From Ideonella sp. MAG2 (GTDB taxonomy: Bacteria > Pseudomonadota > Gammaproteobacteria > Burkholderiales > Burkholderiaceae_C), in NCBI GenBank assembly GCA_004359425.1, contig PTEU01000002.1, positions 397,992-439,816 of the forward strand: a stretch of DNA of 41,825 nucleotides. The letters run 5' to 3'. Under the pieces are notes generated by a model, which saw nothing but the letters and a program-made list of their open reading frames with translations, did not search any database and was not told the origin of the DNA. Below are positions 18,558-26,846 of this stretch, in pieces. How positions within the stretch are numbered: position 1 is the stretch's first letter; each line of letters starts with the position of its first letter. The position numbers and the translations under genes are program-made.

Positions 18558-19331
18558 ATGAAGCATCTCCGCACTCTGCTGTTCGTCACTGCCGCGCTGG
18601 CCCTTTGCAAGGCATTCGCTTCGTCAAGTACGCCCTGGGAAACGTACATAGCCAGTCCGACGCAGCAGAACCCGAAGGAAGTTCAAAGCATCGAGTATTT
18701 AGAAGGCATGGACAATCAGCGCCTTGGCGAACAGATCACTGCCGATCTCAAGATTCTAGCCATTCAAGTGTTCGGTACGGACAGCGATGCCTTCCTTCTT
18801 ACCCAACAGGCTATGCGTTCCACAAAGCAGGGCGGCAGCCTAGATGACTTGGCAGAAATAGCGGGTCGGTGCGCGCGTCAAAATCCTCGGGCGTACATTG
18901 AATCCGCCTACGGCCAACGGAATTGTCGAGGCGCTGTCTCGGCATCGGCTTTGTTTGCCTTTAATACATCGACCGAAAGACGGCGTGCACTTACGAAATC
19001 TACGCCGGGATTAACCCACTTGAGTCGGTGCGTGCGCAAAAATTTGCGCGAGTTCGCGGCACATGCGTTTCCCAACTCAGAACATGATCGCCAGCATCAA
19101 GAAGCTGCAGCGAACGGGGCTCGGGCAAACCAGGATTCAGTAAGGCAGGCAATGATCAGTAGATTCGTTCATATGCCGAATCTGCGGCGCACAGGCCCGA
19201 ATTCATCGATGAGCCCTGAATCCAAACTGTGCAAATCTTTAGGTGCCCTCCGAGGGGGGGGCTGTAGATTTTTGGTTTTTGGACAAGCTCGCTACGTACA
19301 AGATAAAATTCGCCTTAGAACGCCGATCTAA
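18558..19331 (+). CDS. Small secreted protein of unknown function
   Basis: A protein of about 257 residues starting with a clear signal peptide (MKHLRTLLFVTAALALCKAFAS). The mature N-terminal part (EVQSIEYLEGMDNQRLGEQITADLKILAIQVFGTDSDAFLL) looks helical and coding-like. The C-terminal part, from about residue 150, is rich in Arg, Ser and Asn and less convincing, so the true protein might be shorter or frameshifted. No family is recognised. Base composition drops here and stays lower through the next gene, which suggests the start of an acquired block. It lies 56 bases before the Hsp90-like gene on the same strand, but that gap contains room for a separate promoter. Confidence 0.5.
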   Translation: MKHLRTLLFVTAALALCKAFASSSTPWETYIASPTQQNPKEVQSIEYLEGMDNQRLGEQITADLKILAIQVFGTDSDAFLLTQQAMRSTKQGGSLDDLAEIAGRCARQNPRAYIESAYGQRNCRGAVSASALFAFNTSTERRRALTKSTPGLTHLSRCVRKNLREFAAHAFPNSEHDRQHQEAAANGARANQDSVRQAMISRFVHMPNLRRTGPNSSMSPESKLCKSLGALRGGGCRFLVFGQARYVQDKIRLRTPI

Positions 19332-19387
19332 TCTGCCTCAATTATCCAACCAGTTGCCGCTCGATTTACAACCAAGAAGGAGCACAT

Positions 19388-21991
19388 GTGACCGAAGAAC
19401 AAATCAATCTCGTAGCCGACATCCCCGGGCTTGTAGCGATCTTTGGAGATGCTCTATACAAAGACTTTGGATCAATTGTTCGCGAACTTGTCCAGAACTC
19501 GCACGACACGATTATAGAAATAGCTGCCGCAAGTCAACACCCTGAAGAGGCGCTTCGAGAGTATCGTGTAGACGTTGACTTCGATCGCGCGCGGCAACGA
19601 CTTACGGTTTGTGACGACGGAAAGGGCATGGATCGCGTCACTATTCTCGATAGCTTGAATAACTTCGCCAAATCTCGTAAGCGAGATCTGCAAAAGAACC
19701 TTAACTCAAGCGCACGTTCCGACAGTGCGCAGGCCTTGATGAGAATTGTTGGTGAGTACGGGGTTGGTTTTCTTTCCGCGATGGCGGTCAGCGATAAGCT
19801 TCGAGTGTGGAGCCATCGGGACGGGGCTACACCAGTGCTTTGGGAGTACAACGCCGGCAAAGCAACCGCACACGTCACGGATATTGAGAGATCCCAGTTT
19901 GAAGCGATGCTGAGCCGACTAAGGCTCCGACCGATCCGATCCGGTACAGTTGTAGAGTGTCAACTCAAAGATTCAATCTTCGAACAATACTGGATTTCAG
20001 AAGAGGATGTTGGGACCTCATTGACTCAGTATGCGGGCCTACTTCCGGTACCCATTAATTACAATGGGGAAGCAGTATCTTGCAAGTACAGTGCGTGGTC
20101 CAACCCTGCCGCTGCAACAGAAGAAGAGTGGCTGGATGCCATTCGAGGAATGCACAAGGAAGAACCAATGCTGGTTGTCCCGATCTACAGCCCCCCGCGA
20201 GAGCTTGATATCCAGGGGGTGCTTTGGATACCGGAACGCACAAGTTACTTCACCACGCCAAGACTTGATGTATATGTTAAGAGAATGTTTGTTGTGGCGG
20301 ATGACGAAATCATTGTGCCGACCTGGGCCAGATTTGTTTCGGGGATGCTGAACGGAAACAAGCTCCGCAGGATAGTGTCAGGGAATACCATCCAGAATGA
20401 CAAGAATGCGACAGCCATACGTGAATATCTGAAAGATCGAATAATTGACGAGTTCAAAAAGCTCCGCTCAAAACCAGAGCGAGATTATTGGAAGGTCGTC
20501 TCACCGCACGACGAAGCGATAAAGGGATCCGCCGCCGACGACGATGAGTTCCGCGCTTGTGTCTGGGACAAGTTACGTTTTGTATGTGGCGATCGTCGAT
20601 TAACAATACCGGAGTATTTGACTGCACTGGAAAGAAAGACGGAGAAGAAGAATACGATTTACTTCTACGATCAGAAAAAACAGCAGCATTCAGCAGATTT
20701 GGTTGGCGAGGCGACCGGCATTCCAATTTTAGATATTGACCAAACTCGGGATGACATGCTCGTCCGGAAAATATGCGCCGATAAGGACTATGAACTGAGG
20801 TCCTTCAGAGAGTTGGCTGAGGAACACTTTCAGAAGCCGGCGAAGGAGGAGGACTTTTCTTCGCTTGTTGCCGCCTGTGCTCACTGGAACATCGAAGCTG
20901 AGGTGAGAGACTATTCGCCAGCTCACCTACCAGCAGTAATGATCGAAGATCAAACGTTTCAGGATCGTCGAGACCAACTCTTGCAAGGACTCAATAAGCA
21001 TGGAGACGAGCATTTCGCGAAGGATCTCGAGAAGCTGTTTCGCAGGCAGCATGCCGCAAATTTCGGTGTTTCCTTCTATTTGAACTCGAGTAACCCCCTC
21101 ATTCAAGAACTTGCAAGAGCGAATTTTGCAGACCAGCTACAAATCTGCCTCGCACTGTATAACACCTCGTTTATGGCCGCCGTTCCCAATTTAAAGGACG
21201 CCGAACGAAAAACCATATACGAATCTATTTCGACAGTATATCTGAGCGCCCTGTCTAAGGCGACTTCCGAAAGGAGGACGTCATCAGAAACGAAAAAAGA
21301 CGAATCTAAGCCTCATGAGAAACAACGACCGGCTCAAACTGATGGAGTGATAACAGTCTTCATGATTACACCGTTTTCGGATACCTATCGGAAATTGGAG
21401 GCGGCGGTGCGGTCTGTGTTTGAAGCCCCACCGTACTATTTCAAGGTAGTACTTGCTCGAGATCACACGTTCCATAATTCATTGATCGGCAATGTGAAAA
21501 GCCACATTGCCCGAGCAGATGCGTACGTTGCCGAAATTTCGGATTTGAACCCTAACGTTATGTTGGAACTTGGTGCGGTTCTACTAACCGGTTCAGAGCG
21601 CCCAATCTTCTCACTTCGAGACGTAAACGCGAAGAGCGACGTTCCAGCTGATCTGAAGTCGGAACTCTATCTCCAGTACGGGACGATCGAAGACGCAGAG
21701 GACACCATTGCCGGAAGGATTCGCTCTTTGATTGAGCGAGACGGGCGCCCGACCCATGACGGGATTACAACTTTGCTTGCCAAGCGGCAAAGGCGGGCGC
21801 TCACGCGCACCTGTATGGCAAAACTCTCGTATCGCCTAGGTGAAGACGAGCTTAGCGCGGTACTCCGCAGTTACTCCACGGTTGAGGCGCTACAACAAGC
21901 CACCAGAGAACAGGTCATACAGACAACTGGCTTAAAGTCATATGCGGTGGAGGCATTGAGAGGTGAGTTGCTTGAGGCTGACAAACGCTAA
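19388..21991 (+). CDS. Full-length HtpG/Hsp90 fused to a C-terminal TIR-like (nucleoside-deoxyribosyltransferase-like) domain
   Basis: An 867-residue protein. Residues 1-200 carry the four GHKL ATPase motifs: ELVQNSHD (33-40), CDDGKGM (75-81), GEYGVGFLSA (122-131) and SGT (185-187). Residues 290-340 match the HtpG middle domain (DVYVKRMFVVADD, PTWARFVSGML, then GNTIQND in place of the usual SREMLQ). Residues 565-620 resemble the HtpG dimerisation domain (YLNSSNPLIQELARANFADQ). A charged linker (623-650) leads to a Rossmann-like domain with VFMITPFSD, ADAYVAEISDLNPNVMLELGA (Asp711, Glu727) and PIFSLRD, as in TIR-like and nucleoside-deoxyribosyltransferase effectors. A short helical tail follows (about 800-867). 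GTG 19388 is chosen because AAGGAG lies 5 bases upstream. An ATP-driven sensor chaperone coupled to a base- or NAD-cleaving effector, probably in phage defence, is inference. Lower GC than its neighbours. Confidence 0.85.
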   Translation: MTEEQINLVADIPGLVAIFGDALYKDFGSIVRELVQNSHDTIIEIAAASQHPEEALREYRVDVDFDRARQRLTVCDDGKGMDRVTILDSLNNFAKSRKRDLQKNLNSSARSDSAQALMRIVGEYGVGFLSAMAVSDKLRVWSHRDGATPVLWEYNAGKATAHVTDIERSQFEAMLSRLRLRPIRSGTVVECQLKDSIFEQYWISEEDVGTSLTQYAGLLPVPINYNGEAVSCKYSAWSNPAAATEEEWLDAIRGMHKEEPMLVVPIYSPPRELDIQGVLWIPERTSYFTTPRLDVYVKRMFVVADDEIIVPTWARFVSGMLNGNKLRRIVSGNTIQNDKNATAIREYLKDRIIDEFKKLRSKPERDYWKVVSPHDEAIKGSAADDDEFRACVWDKLRFVCGDRRLTIPEYLTALERKTEKKNTIYFYDQKKQQHSADLVGEATGIPILDIDQTRDDMLVRKICADKDYELRSFRELAEEHFQKPAKEEDFSSLVAACAHWNIEAEVRDYSPAHLPAVMIEDQTFQDRRDQLLQGLNKHGDEHFAKDLEKLFRRQHAANFGVSFYLNSSNPLIQELARANFADQLQICLALYNTSFMAAVPNLKDAERKTIYESISTVYLSALSKATSERRTSSETKKDESKPHEKQRPAQTDGVITVFMITPFSDTYRKLEAAVRSVFEAPPYYFKVVLARDHTFHNSLIGNVKSHIARADAYVAEISDLNPNVMLELGAVLLTGSERPIFSLRDVNAKSDVPADLKSELYLQYGTIEDAEDTIAGRIRSLIERDGRPTHDGITTLLAKRQRRALTRTCMAKLSYRLGEDELSAVLRSYSTVEALQQATREQVIQTTGLKSYAVEALRGELLEADKR

Positions 21992-22067
21992 CCTCACACA
22001 CAGAATTCCGGACAACCCCCGCTGAACCTGTTGCGAAGCTGTACTGTCATGCCGGTCTGTTCGCTCA

Positions 22068-22113
22068 CCCGAGTTCGACACCAAACGCCGTAAGTTATTG
22101 ATCTGTATAGGCA
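22068..22113 (+). repeat. Left outer inverted repeat of the IS pair
   Basis: Begins CCCGAGTTCGACACCAA and continues through GTAAGTTATTGATCTGTATAG. Its reverse complement matches 25665-25710 at all but about six positions. Confidence 0.7.
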
Positions 22114-22144
22114 GCCTTTGCAAGACTGGCACTACAGGGTCGGT

Positions 22145-23836
22145 TTAGAGCAGTGGCAGTTGGGTGTTGAGGGTGGGCTGGTTGACCTGGAGTGCAGCCA
22201 AGACATGCGCTTGGCGAGGTTGAAGGGTGGAGACACCTTGGACGGGCGCGGCGTCTGCAACGCGCACCGTGTGGCGCTGGATACGGCGCAGCTCGGCCAG
22301 TGCGGCCTCTGGGGAGAGAGGGCTGCCCGCGAGCTTGAGCCGCTGGCGCATGACGCGATGCAGGATCAGCGCCATGAAGCAAATGCTGGCATGGGCCTTG
22401 ATGCGCTGGGGCAGGCGATGGAAGACCGGCGCAATCTCGATCTCGGACTTGAGCACCTTGAAGCCACGCTCAATGTCGGCCAGCGACTTGTATCGCTGCA
22501 ACACCTCAGCCGCGGTCATGTCTTTGACATTAGTGACCAGCATCAGCTTGCCGTCCATGAGCTGTGCCCGCGCTAGTGCCTCCTCATTGAGTGTGTAGCT
22601 GAACAGCTCCGCCTTCAAGTCCACCTGGATGATGCGCGCCAGATGTGCCTCACTGACCTCGTGGAAGAAGCGCGCCTTGGCCCCGGAGTCGGAGAGTTTG
22701 CGCCCCTTGTGAACCTGGCCCTCGTCCTGAGCATCGAGCTTGCCCGTCAGCGCCTGTGCGCGCTGCTCCAGCGCTTTGATGCGGGCCAGGCGGTCTTGCG
22801 TTTGCTCGCGGGCCTGGACAGGGTTGTGCGCCACCACCAAGCGCTGGCCCTGCCAAGCCAGCTCCTGCACCACTTCGTCATCCGCTTTAGTCATCTGCTC
22901 AGCCATGGGTGCGAGCAGATCGACAAACTCACCATAGCGCCGCCCCGGCACGGCCAGAATGAACTCCAGAGGTCGATCACCCGCAACACGCAGCTTGCTG
23001 AGCGCCTCCATGTTGTCCAGCGAGAGCAAGCCCCGGTCGGCCACCACCACCAAGCGGCGGATGTGGGGGAAGCGATCCAGCACCTTCTTGAGCGTGGGCT
23101 CCAGCGTTGGGGCCTCGGCTGAGTTGCCGTCAAAGACCTCGTGGAAGATGGGCATGCCGTCGGCCGTTTGCACCACGCCCAGCATGAACTGGCGCGCAAT
23201 GACGCCCTCCTTGGACATGCCAAAGTGGCGCACATCACCGACTTGCTGGCTCAGGCCTTCGGCGCGGATCGTGGTCAAGTCATAAAAGACCACCGAGAGG
23301 TCTTCATCAATGAGCGGGTGCAACAACTGGGCGACACAGTCATCGACGGCCTCGTGGTGATCCATCAGCGCATCCATGCTGCGCAGCAAGTGCTGGTGGC
23401 TCAAGCCATCCGCATCAATGCCGGGCATGCTGACGGTTTGCAGCCAGCGCAGCGCGCCCAGTTTGGAATCCGCATCGCACAGCCGGTTGAAGACCATCAC
23501 GCGGATCGCTTGCTCCACAGCGGTGGTAAAGCGAGCCCGCCGAAACACCGCAGCGAGCCGATCAAAGCCTAGCTCATGCCAAAGCGCGTCCAGGGCCCAA
23601 ACATCACCCAGGGCTAAGGCCGACTCAAAGCGCACTTGAGGCGCATCGACACCATCCAACGGACGCCCCTTGGCTCGCAGCAAACCGTTGAGCAACGCAT
23701 CCAGCGGGCCACCCTCTTCGTCCAGCCGACCAAGCGTGGCCACCGTACGCTGGCGGGGTTGGCCCTGCTCGTTGCGGAAGGATTCAACCAGCCGTACATC
23801 GCGGTGACCGCCGGAGGACGAGACCTTGAGGAACAT
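22145..23836 (-). CDS. IS1634-family (IS4-like) transposase, complete
   Basis: A 563-residue DDE transposase starting MFLKVSSSGGHRDVRLVESF. Candidate catalytic regions are VVFYDLTTIRAEG (first Asp, about residue 175), VVVADRGLLS (second Asp, about 265) and YKSLADIERGFKVLKSEIEI (the Y-x-x-x-x-x-x-R-x-x-x-x-x-x-E signature, Glu about 460). The C-terminal HRLPQRIKAHASICFMALIL is typical of the family. The length is normal and no frame break is present, so the element may be active. It lies divergent from a second transposase, 103 bases away. Confidence 0.93.
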   Translation of the reverse strand: MFLKVSSSGGHRDVRLVESFRNEQGQPRQRTVATLGRLDEEGGPLDALLNGLLRAKGRPLDGVDAPQVRFESALALGDVWALDALWHELGFDRLAAVFRRARFTTAVEQAIRVMVFNRLCDADSKLGALRWLQTVSMPGIDADGLSHQHLLRSMDALMDHHEAVDDCVAQLLHPLIDEDLSVVFYDLTTIRAEGLSQQVGDVRHFGMSKEGVIARQFMLGVVQTADGMPIFHEVFDGNSAEAPTLEPTLKKVLDRFPHIRRLVVVADRGLLSLDNMEALSKLRVAGDRPLEFILAVPGRRYGEFVDLLAPMAEQMTKADDEVVQELAWQGQRLVVAHNPVQAREQTQDRLARIKALEQRAQALTGKLDAQDEGQVHKGRKLSDSGAKARFFHEVSEAHLARIIQVDLKAELFSYTLNEEALARAQLMDGKLMLVTNVKDMTAAEVLQRYKSLADIERGFKVLKSEIEIAPVFHRLPQRIKAHASICFMALILHRVMRQRLKLAGSPLSPEAALAELRRIQRHTVRVADAAPVQGVSTLQPRQAHVLAALQVNQPTLNTQLPLL

Positions 23837-23939
23837 GCCTCAAGTGTAGCGTATGTGAGCTAACAGAAAAACTACATTTAATTGCACTATTGGCACTACG
23901 GAGAAATCAAGAAACGAGCATCACCCCGGCGCTAAGTGC

Positions 23940-25646
23940 TTGATTGATATAGGCCTGGCTCGCGACGCACTCTTCAAAACTGGAAATTGGTGTCGAACTC
24001 GGGAGGCCTATCGCGACGACGACGGGCGGCCCAAGCAACGCACGGTGGCGACCTTGGGGCGCTTGGATCAACTGAGTTCGGAGTTGGAGTCCGTCATCTC
24101 AGGCTTGCTGCGCGTGACTGGCAAGAGCGCGCCAGCTGCGGCTAGTGCGCCGAGTTTGAGCTTTGAGTCGGCCCGCGATTTCGGGGATGTTTGGACGTTG
24201 ACCGAACTTTGGAATTCGCTCGGCTTCGCGGGCCTGCGTCGCGTGTTTCGCCCAACCCGGCATGCCATTGATGTCGAGGCGTTGATTCGGGTGATGGTGC
24301 TCAACCGACTGTGTGATCCGGAGTCCAAGCTGGGGGTGTTGCGCTGGGTGCAGACAGTGACGCTGCCGGGCAAGATGGCCGAGTCCATCGATCATCAGCA
24401 TCTGCTGCGCGCCATGGATGCGCTGGTCGAGCACCAGGACAAGGTAGACGCTGTACTGGCAAGCTTGCTGCGCCCGCTGGTTGACCAGGACTTAGCGGTG
24501 GTGTTCTACGACATGACCACCATCCGCGCCGCAGGTCTGTCGCAGCAGGACGGGGATGTACGCCGCTTTGGTCTGTCCAAGGAGGGCGTCGTCGCCCGCC
24601 AGGTGATGCTGGGCGTGGTGCAGACGGCCGAGGGCTTGCCGCTGTACCACGAGGTCTTCGACGGCAACACCGCAGAAGTCCAGACGCTTAAGCCGACGCT
24701 GGAGAAGATCGTCGCGCGCTATCCCGTCAAGCGCGTCATCGCGGTGGCTGACCGAGGCCTGCTGTCTGTCGATAATTTGGAAGAACTCAAGACGATCACC
24801 TTGCCTGGGGGCGGCCGCCTGGAGTTCATCCTGGCGGTGCCGGGCAGGCGATATAGCGAGTTCGTCGAGCTGCTCGAACCGCTGCACAACAGCAGCTTTG
24901 CGCAGGCCGAGCACGAGACTCTGGCCGAATCGCGTTGGAATGACCTGCGCCTGATCGTGGCCCACGACCCGGGTGCGGCTGCACACGCAATAGCGCAACG
25001 CGATACCCTCATCGCCACGCTGGAGCAGCAGGCCGCGCAATGGGTGGGCAAGCTCGACGCGCAGGATGATGGCAAGCCAAGTCGTGGCCGCAAGTTGAGC
25101 GATGGCGGTGCCCGGGCGCGCATGTATCACGCGGTGTGCGAGGCCCACATGGCACGCATCGTGCGCGTGGACCTCAAGAGCGAACTTTTCAGCTACAACA
25201 TCGACGAGCGCGCACTGGCCCACGCCAAGCTGATGGACGGCAAGCTGTTGCTGGTGACGAATGCGGCTGATCTCTCGCCCAGCGAGGTAGTGGCGCGCTA
25301 CAAATCTCTGGCCGACATCGAGCGCGGATTCAGAGTGCTGAAGTCCGAGATCGAGATCGGGCCGATACACCACCGACTGCCCGGCCGGATTCGCGCGCAC
25401 GCCACGATCTGCTTCATTGCGCTGATCCTGCATCGTGTGATGCGGACCCGTCTACGCTCCGCCAGCCAGACCTGCTCGCCTGAGCGTGCTCTGAGCACAC
25501 TGCGCAGAATTCAACATCACCGCGTCTGTATCAACGCCGCCCAGCCAATAGCGGGGCTGTCAACGATCAATCAGGAGCAGGCTGCCATCTTGGCTGCACT
25601 CGAACTCAAGAAACCCACACTGAACACCCAGTTGACGCTTTTGTAG
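23940..25646 (+). CDS. Second IS1634-family transposase, 5'-truncated
   Basis: Family homology starts at AYRDDDGRPKQRTVATLGRLD (from about 24004) and continues to the end, with VVFYDMTTIRAAG, AVADRGLLSVDN and YKSLADIERGFRVLKSEIEI. The usual N-terminus (MFLKV...RLVES) is missing. The reading frame stays open upstream to TTG 23940, but those 21 residues do not resemble the family and overlap the apparent end of the first element. The protein is similar along its length to the neighbouring transposase but clearly a different element by sequence. Probably inactive because of the lost start. Confidence 0.85.
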   Translation: MIDIGLARDALFKTGNWCRTREAYRDDDGRPKQRTVATLGRLDQLSSELESVISGLLRVTGKSAPAAASAPSLSFESARDFGDVWTLTELWNSLGFAGLRRVFRPTRHAIDVEALIRVMVLNRLCDPESKLGVLRWVQTVTLPGKMAESIDHQHLLRAMDALVEHQDKVDAVLASLLRPLVDQDLAVVFYDMTTIRAAGLSQQDGDVRRFGLSKEGVVARQVMLGVVQTAEGLPLYHEVFDGNTAEVQTLKPTLEKIVARYPVKRVIAVADRGLLSVDNLEELKTITLPGGGRLEFILAVPGRRYSEFVELLEPLHNSSFAQAEHETLAESRWNDLRLIVAHDPGAAAHAIAQRDTLIATLEQQAAQWVGKLDAQDDGKPSRGRKLSDGGARARMYHAVCEAHMARIVRVDLKSELFSYNIDERALAHAKLMDGKLLLVTNAADLSPSEVVARYKSLADIERGFRVLKSEIEIGPIHHRLPGRIRAHATICFIALILHRVMRTRLRSASQTCSPERALSTLRRIQHHRVCINAAQPIAGLSTINQEQAAILAALELKKPTLNTQLTLL

Positions 25647-25664
25647 TGGAGCGTTTGACCAACG

Positions 25665-25710
25665 CCCCTATACAGATCAACAACTTACGCGTTTAACTGT
25701 CGAACTCGGG
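25665..25710 (-). repeat. Right outer inverted repeat of the IS pair
   Basis: Reads CCTATACAGATCAACAACTT and ends TGTCGAACTCGGG; it is the inverted counterpart of 22068-22113. The MATE gene's own sequence resumes at 25711. Confidence 0.7.
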
Positions 25711-26846
25711 AGGGCCGGGTCTTGGGTGAACCAATGCAACCACCACGGCCCGGTGGCGGCCATGGCGGCGGCCAGCAAGGTGCTGAAGATAAGGCCCAGG
25801 CCCAAGGCGCGGCGCAGCAGCTGGTCGGCCTGGCGCAAGTGCCCTGCGCCCACCAGGTGACCCACCACCACCTCTGCAGCCAGGCCTGCGGCCAAGCCGC
25901 CCAGCATGGCCAGGGTGCCGAGTTGAAACACAAAGCCGTGCACGGCCATGGCCCCGGTGCCCAACTGGCCCACCACGGCCATGCTGGCCAAGAAGGCCAG
26001 GCGGTAGGCGATGTTCTCGGCGGCCGCCGGGGCGCCAATGCGCAGCACGTCGCGCAGGGGCTCGCGCGGCAGGCGCCACAGGTCAGAGGCGCGCAGGTGC
26101 AGGCCCACGCCGCGCCACAGCACCCAAAGCGCCACCAGCGCGGCGATGCGGCTGACGGCAAAGGCGGCGGCAAAGCCGACCAGGCCAAATTGGCCCGCAG
26201 GCATCCACCACAGGGACAAGCCGAGTTGCAGGGCCAGCATCAGCAGCACCACGCCCAGGGTGCGGCGGGCGGCCAGATGGGCGCGCAGCACGGCCACGCC
26301 GCAGGCCACCCAGGCGTCCAGCAGCATGGCGGGGGCCAGGGCTTGCAGCAAAGGCGTGGTGTGCTGGGCCACCTCGGGCGGGCTGTTCAGCCACAGCGGC
26401 CAATGAGCCGCACCGGCCCAGGCCAGCAGCGCCGCCGCGCCACCCAGCGCGGTGGCAGCCCCCATGGAGGCCCGAGCCACTTGAGCGGCCTCGTCCGCCC
26501 GGCCGGCGCCCAAGCGCTGGGCCACCACCACGCCCACGCCAGCCCCGACGATGCGGAACAGCAAGAACAGCAAGGCCACCACTTGCATGGCCAATGAGAA
26601 GGCCCCGGCAGCGGCGGGCCCCAGCCGCGCCGCCCACACCGTGCCCAGCAGGCCCACGCCCAAGCCCAGCAGCAGCTCGGTGAACAGCGGCCAGGCGATG
26701 GGCCAGATCCGAGGCGTAGGGGGCGGTGCAGCGTGTGCGGGCTTCAGCGCAGGCAAGCTCAAAGTCTGTCCACCCGGCAGGCCGAGGCCTCTTGCACCCA
26801 CTGCGCCAGTTGGGCGCGCAGCGCTTGGCGGCTGGGCTCGTCGCAC
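25677..26846 (-). pseudogene. MATE-family efflux transporter, C-terminus cut off by the IS
   Basis: About 350 family-like residues with repeated membrane segments (WPLFTELLLGLGVGLLGTVW, AFSLAMQVVALLFLLFRIVG, GAPAAAENIAYRLAFLASMA and others), as expected for a MATE drug/cation antiporter of about 450 residues. The last 90-100 residues are lost: after WWLHWFTQDPALP the frame runs into the IS end and stops at 25677. The start is unclear. GTG 26846 gives the open frame, but TTG 26762, overlapping the stop of an upstream frame, fits the family better. It is the last gene of the minus-strand mal operon. A transport role for sugars is not implied by the family. Confidence 0.8.

Larger units (their letters stand above)
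22068..25710. mobile_element. Pair of divergent IS1634-type insertion sequences with matching outer ends
   Basis: Two related but distinct transposase genes stand back to back (minus at 22145, plus to 25646). The outer ends form inverted repeats of about 45 bp: 22068-22113 and 25665-25710 share CCTATACAGATCAAYAACTTACG and, at the edge, TGTCGAACTCGGG. A third copy of the edge, TTGGTGTCGAACTCGGG, lies at 23987-24003, so the first element may end there (17-bp inverted repeat with 22068-22084) and have cut off the 5' end of the second. No target duplication is visible. The right edge truncates a MATE gene. Exact borders are uncertain. Confidence 0.7.

Noticed and set aside
26083..26758. Extension of the GH13 amylase to 749 residues
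   Set aside because: This part is the MATE gene read in a wrong frame (Arg/Ala/Gly-rich); the frame is open only because of high GC.
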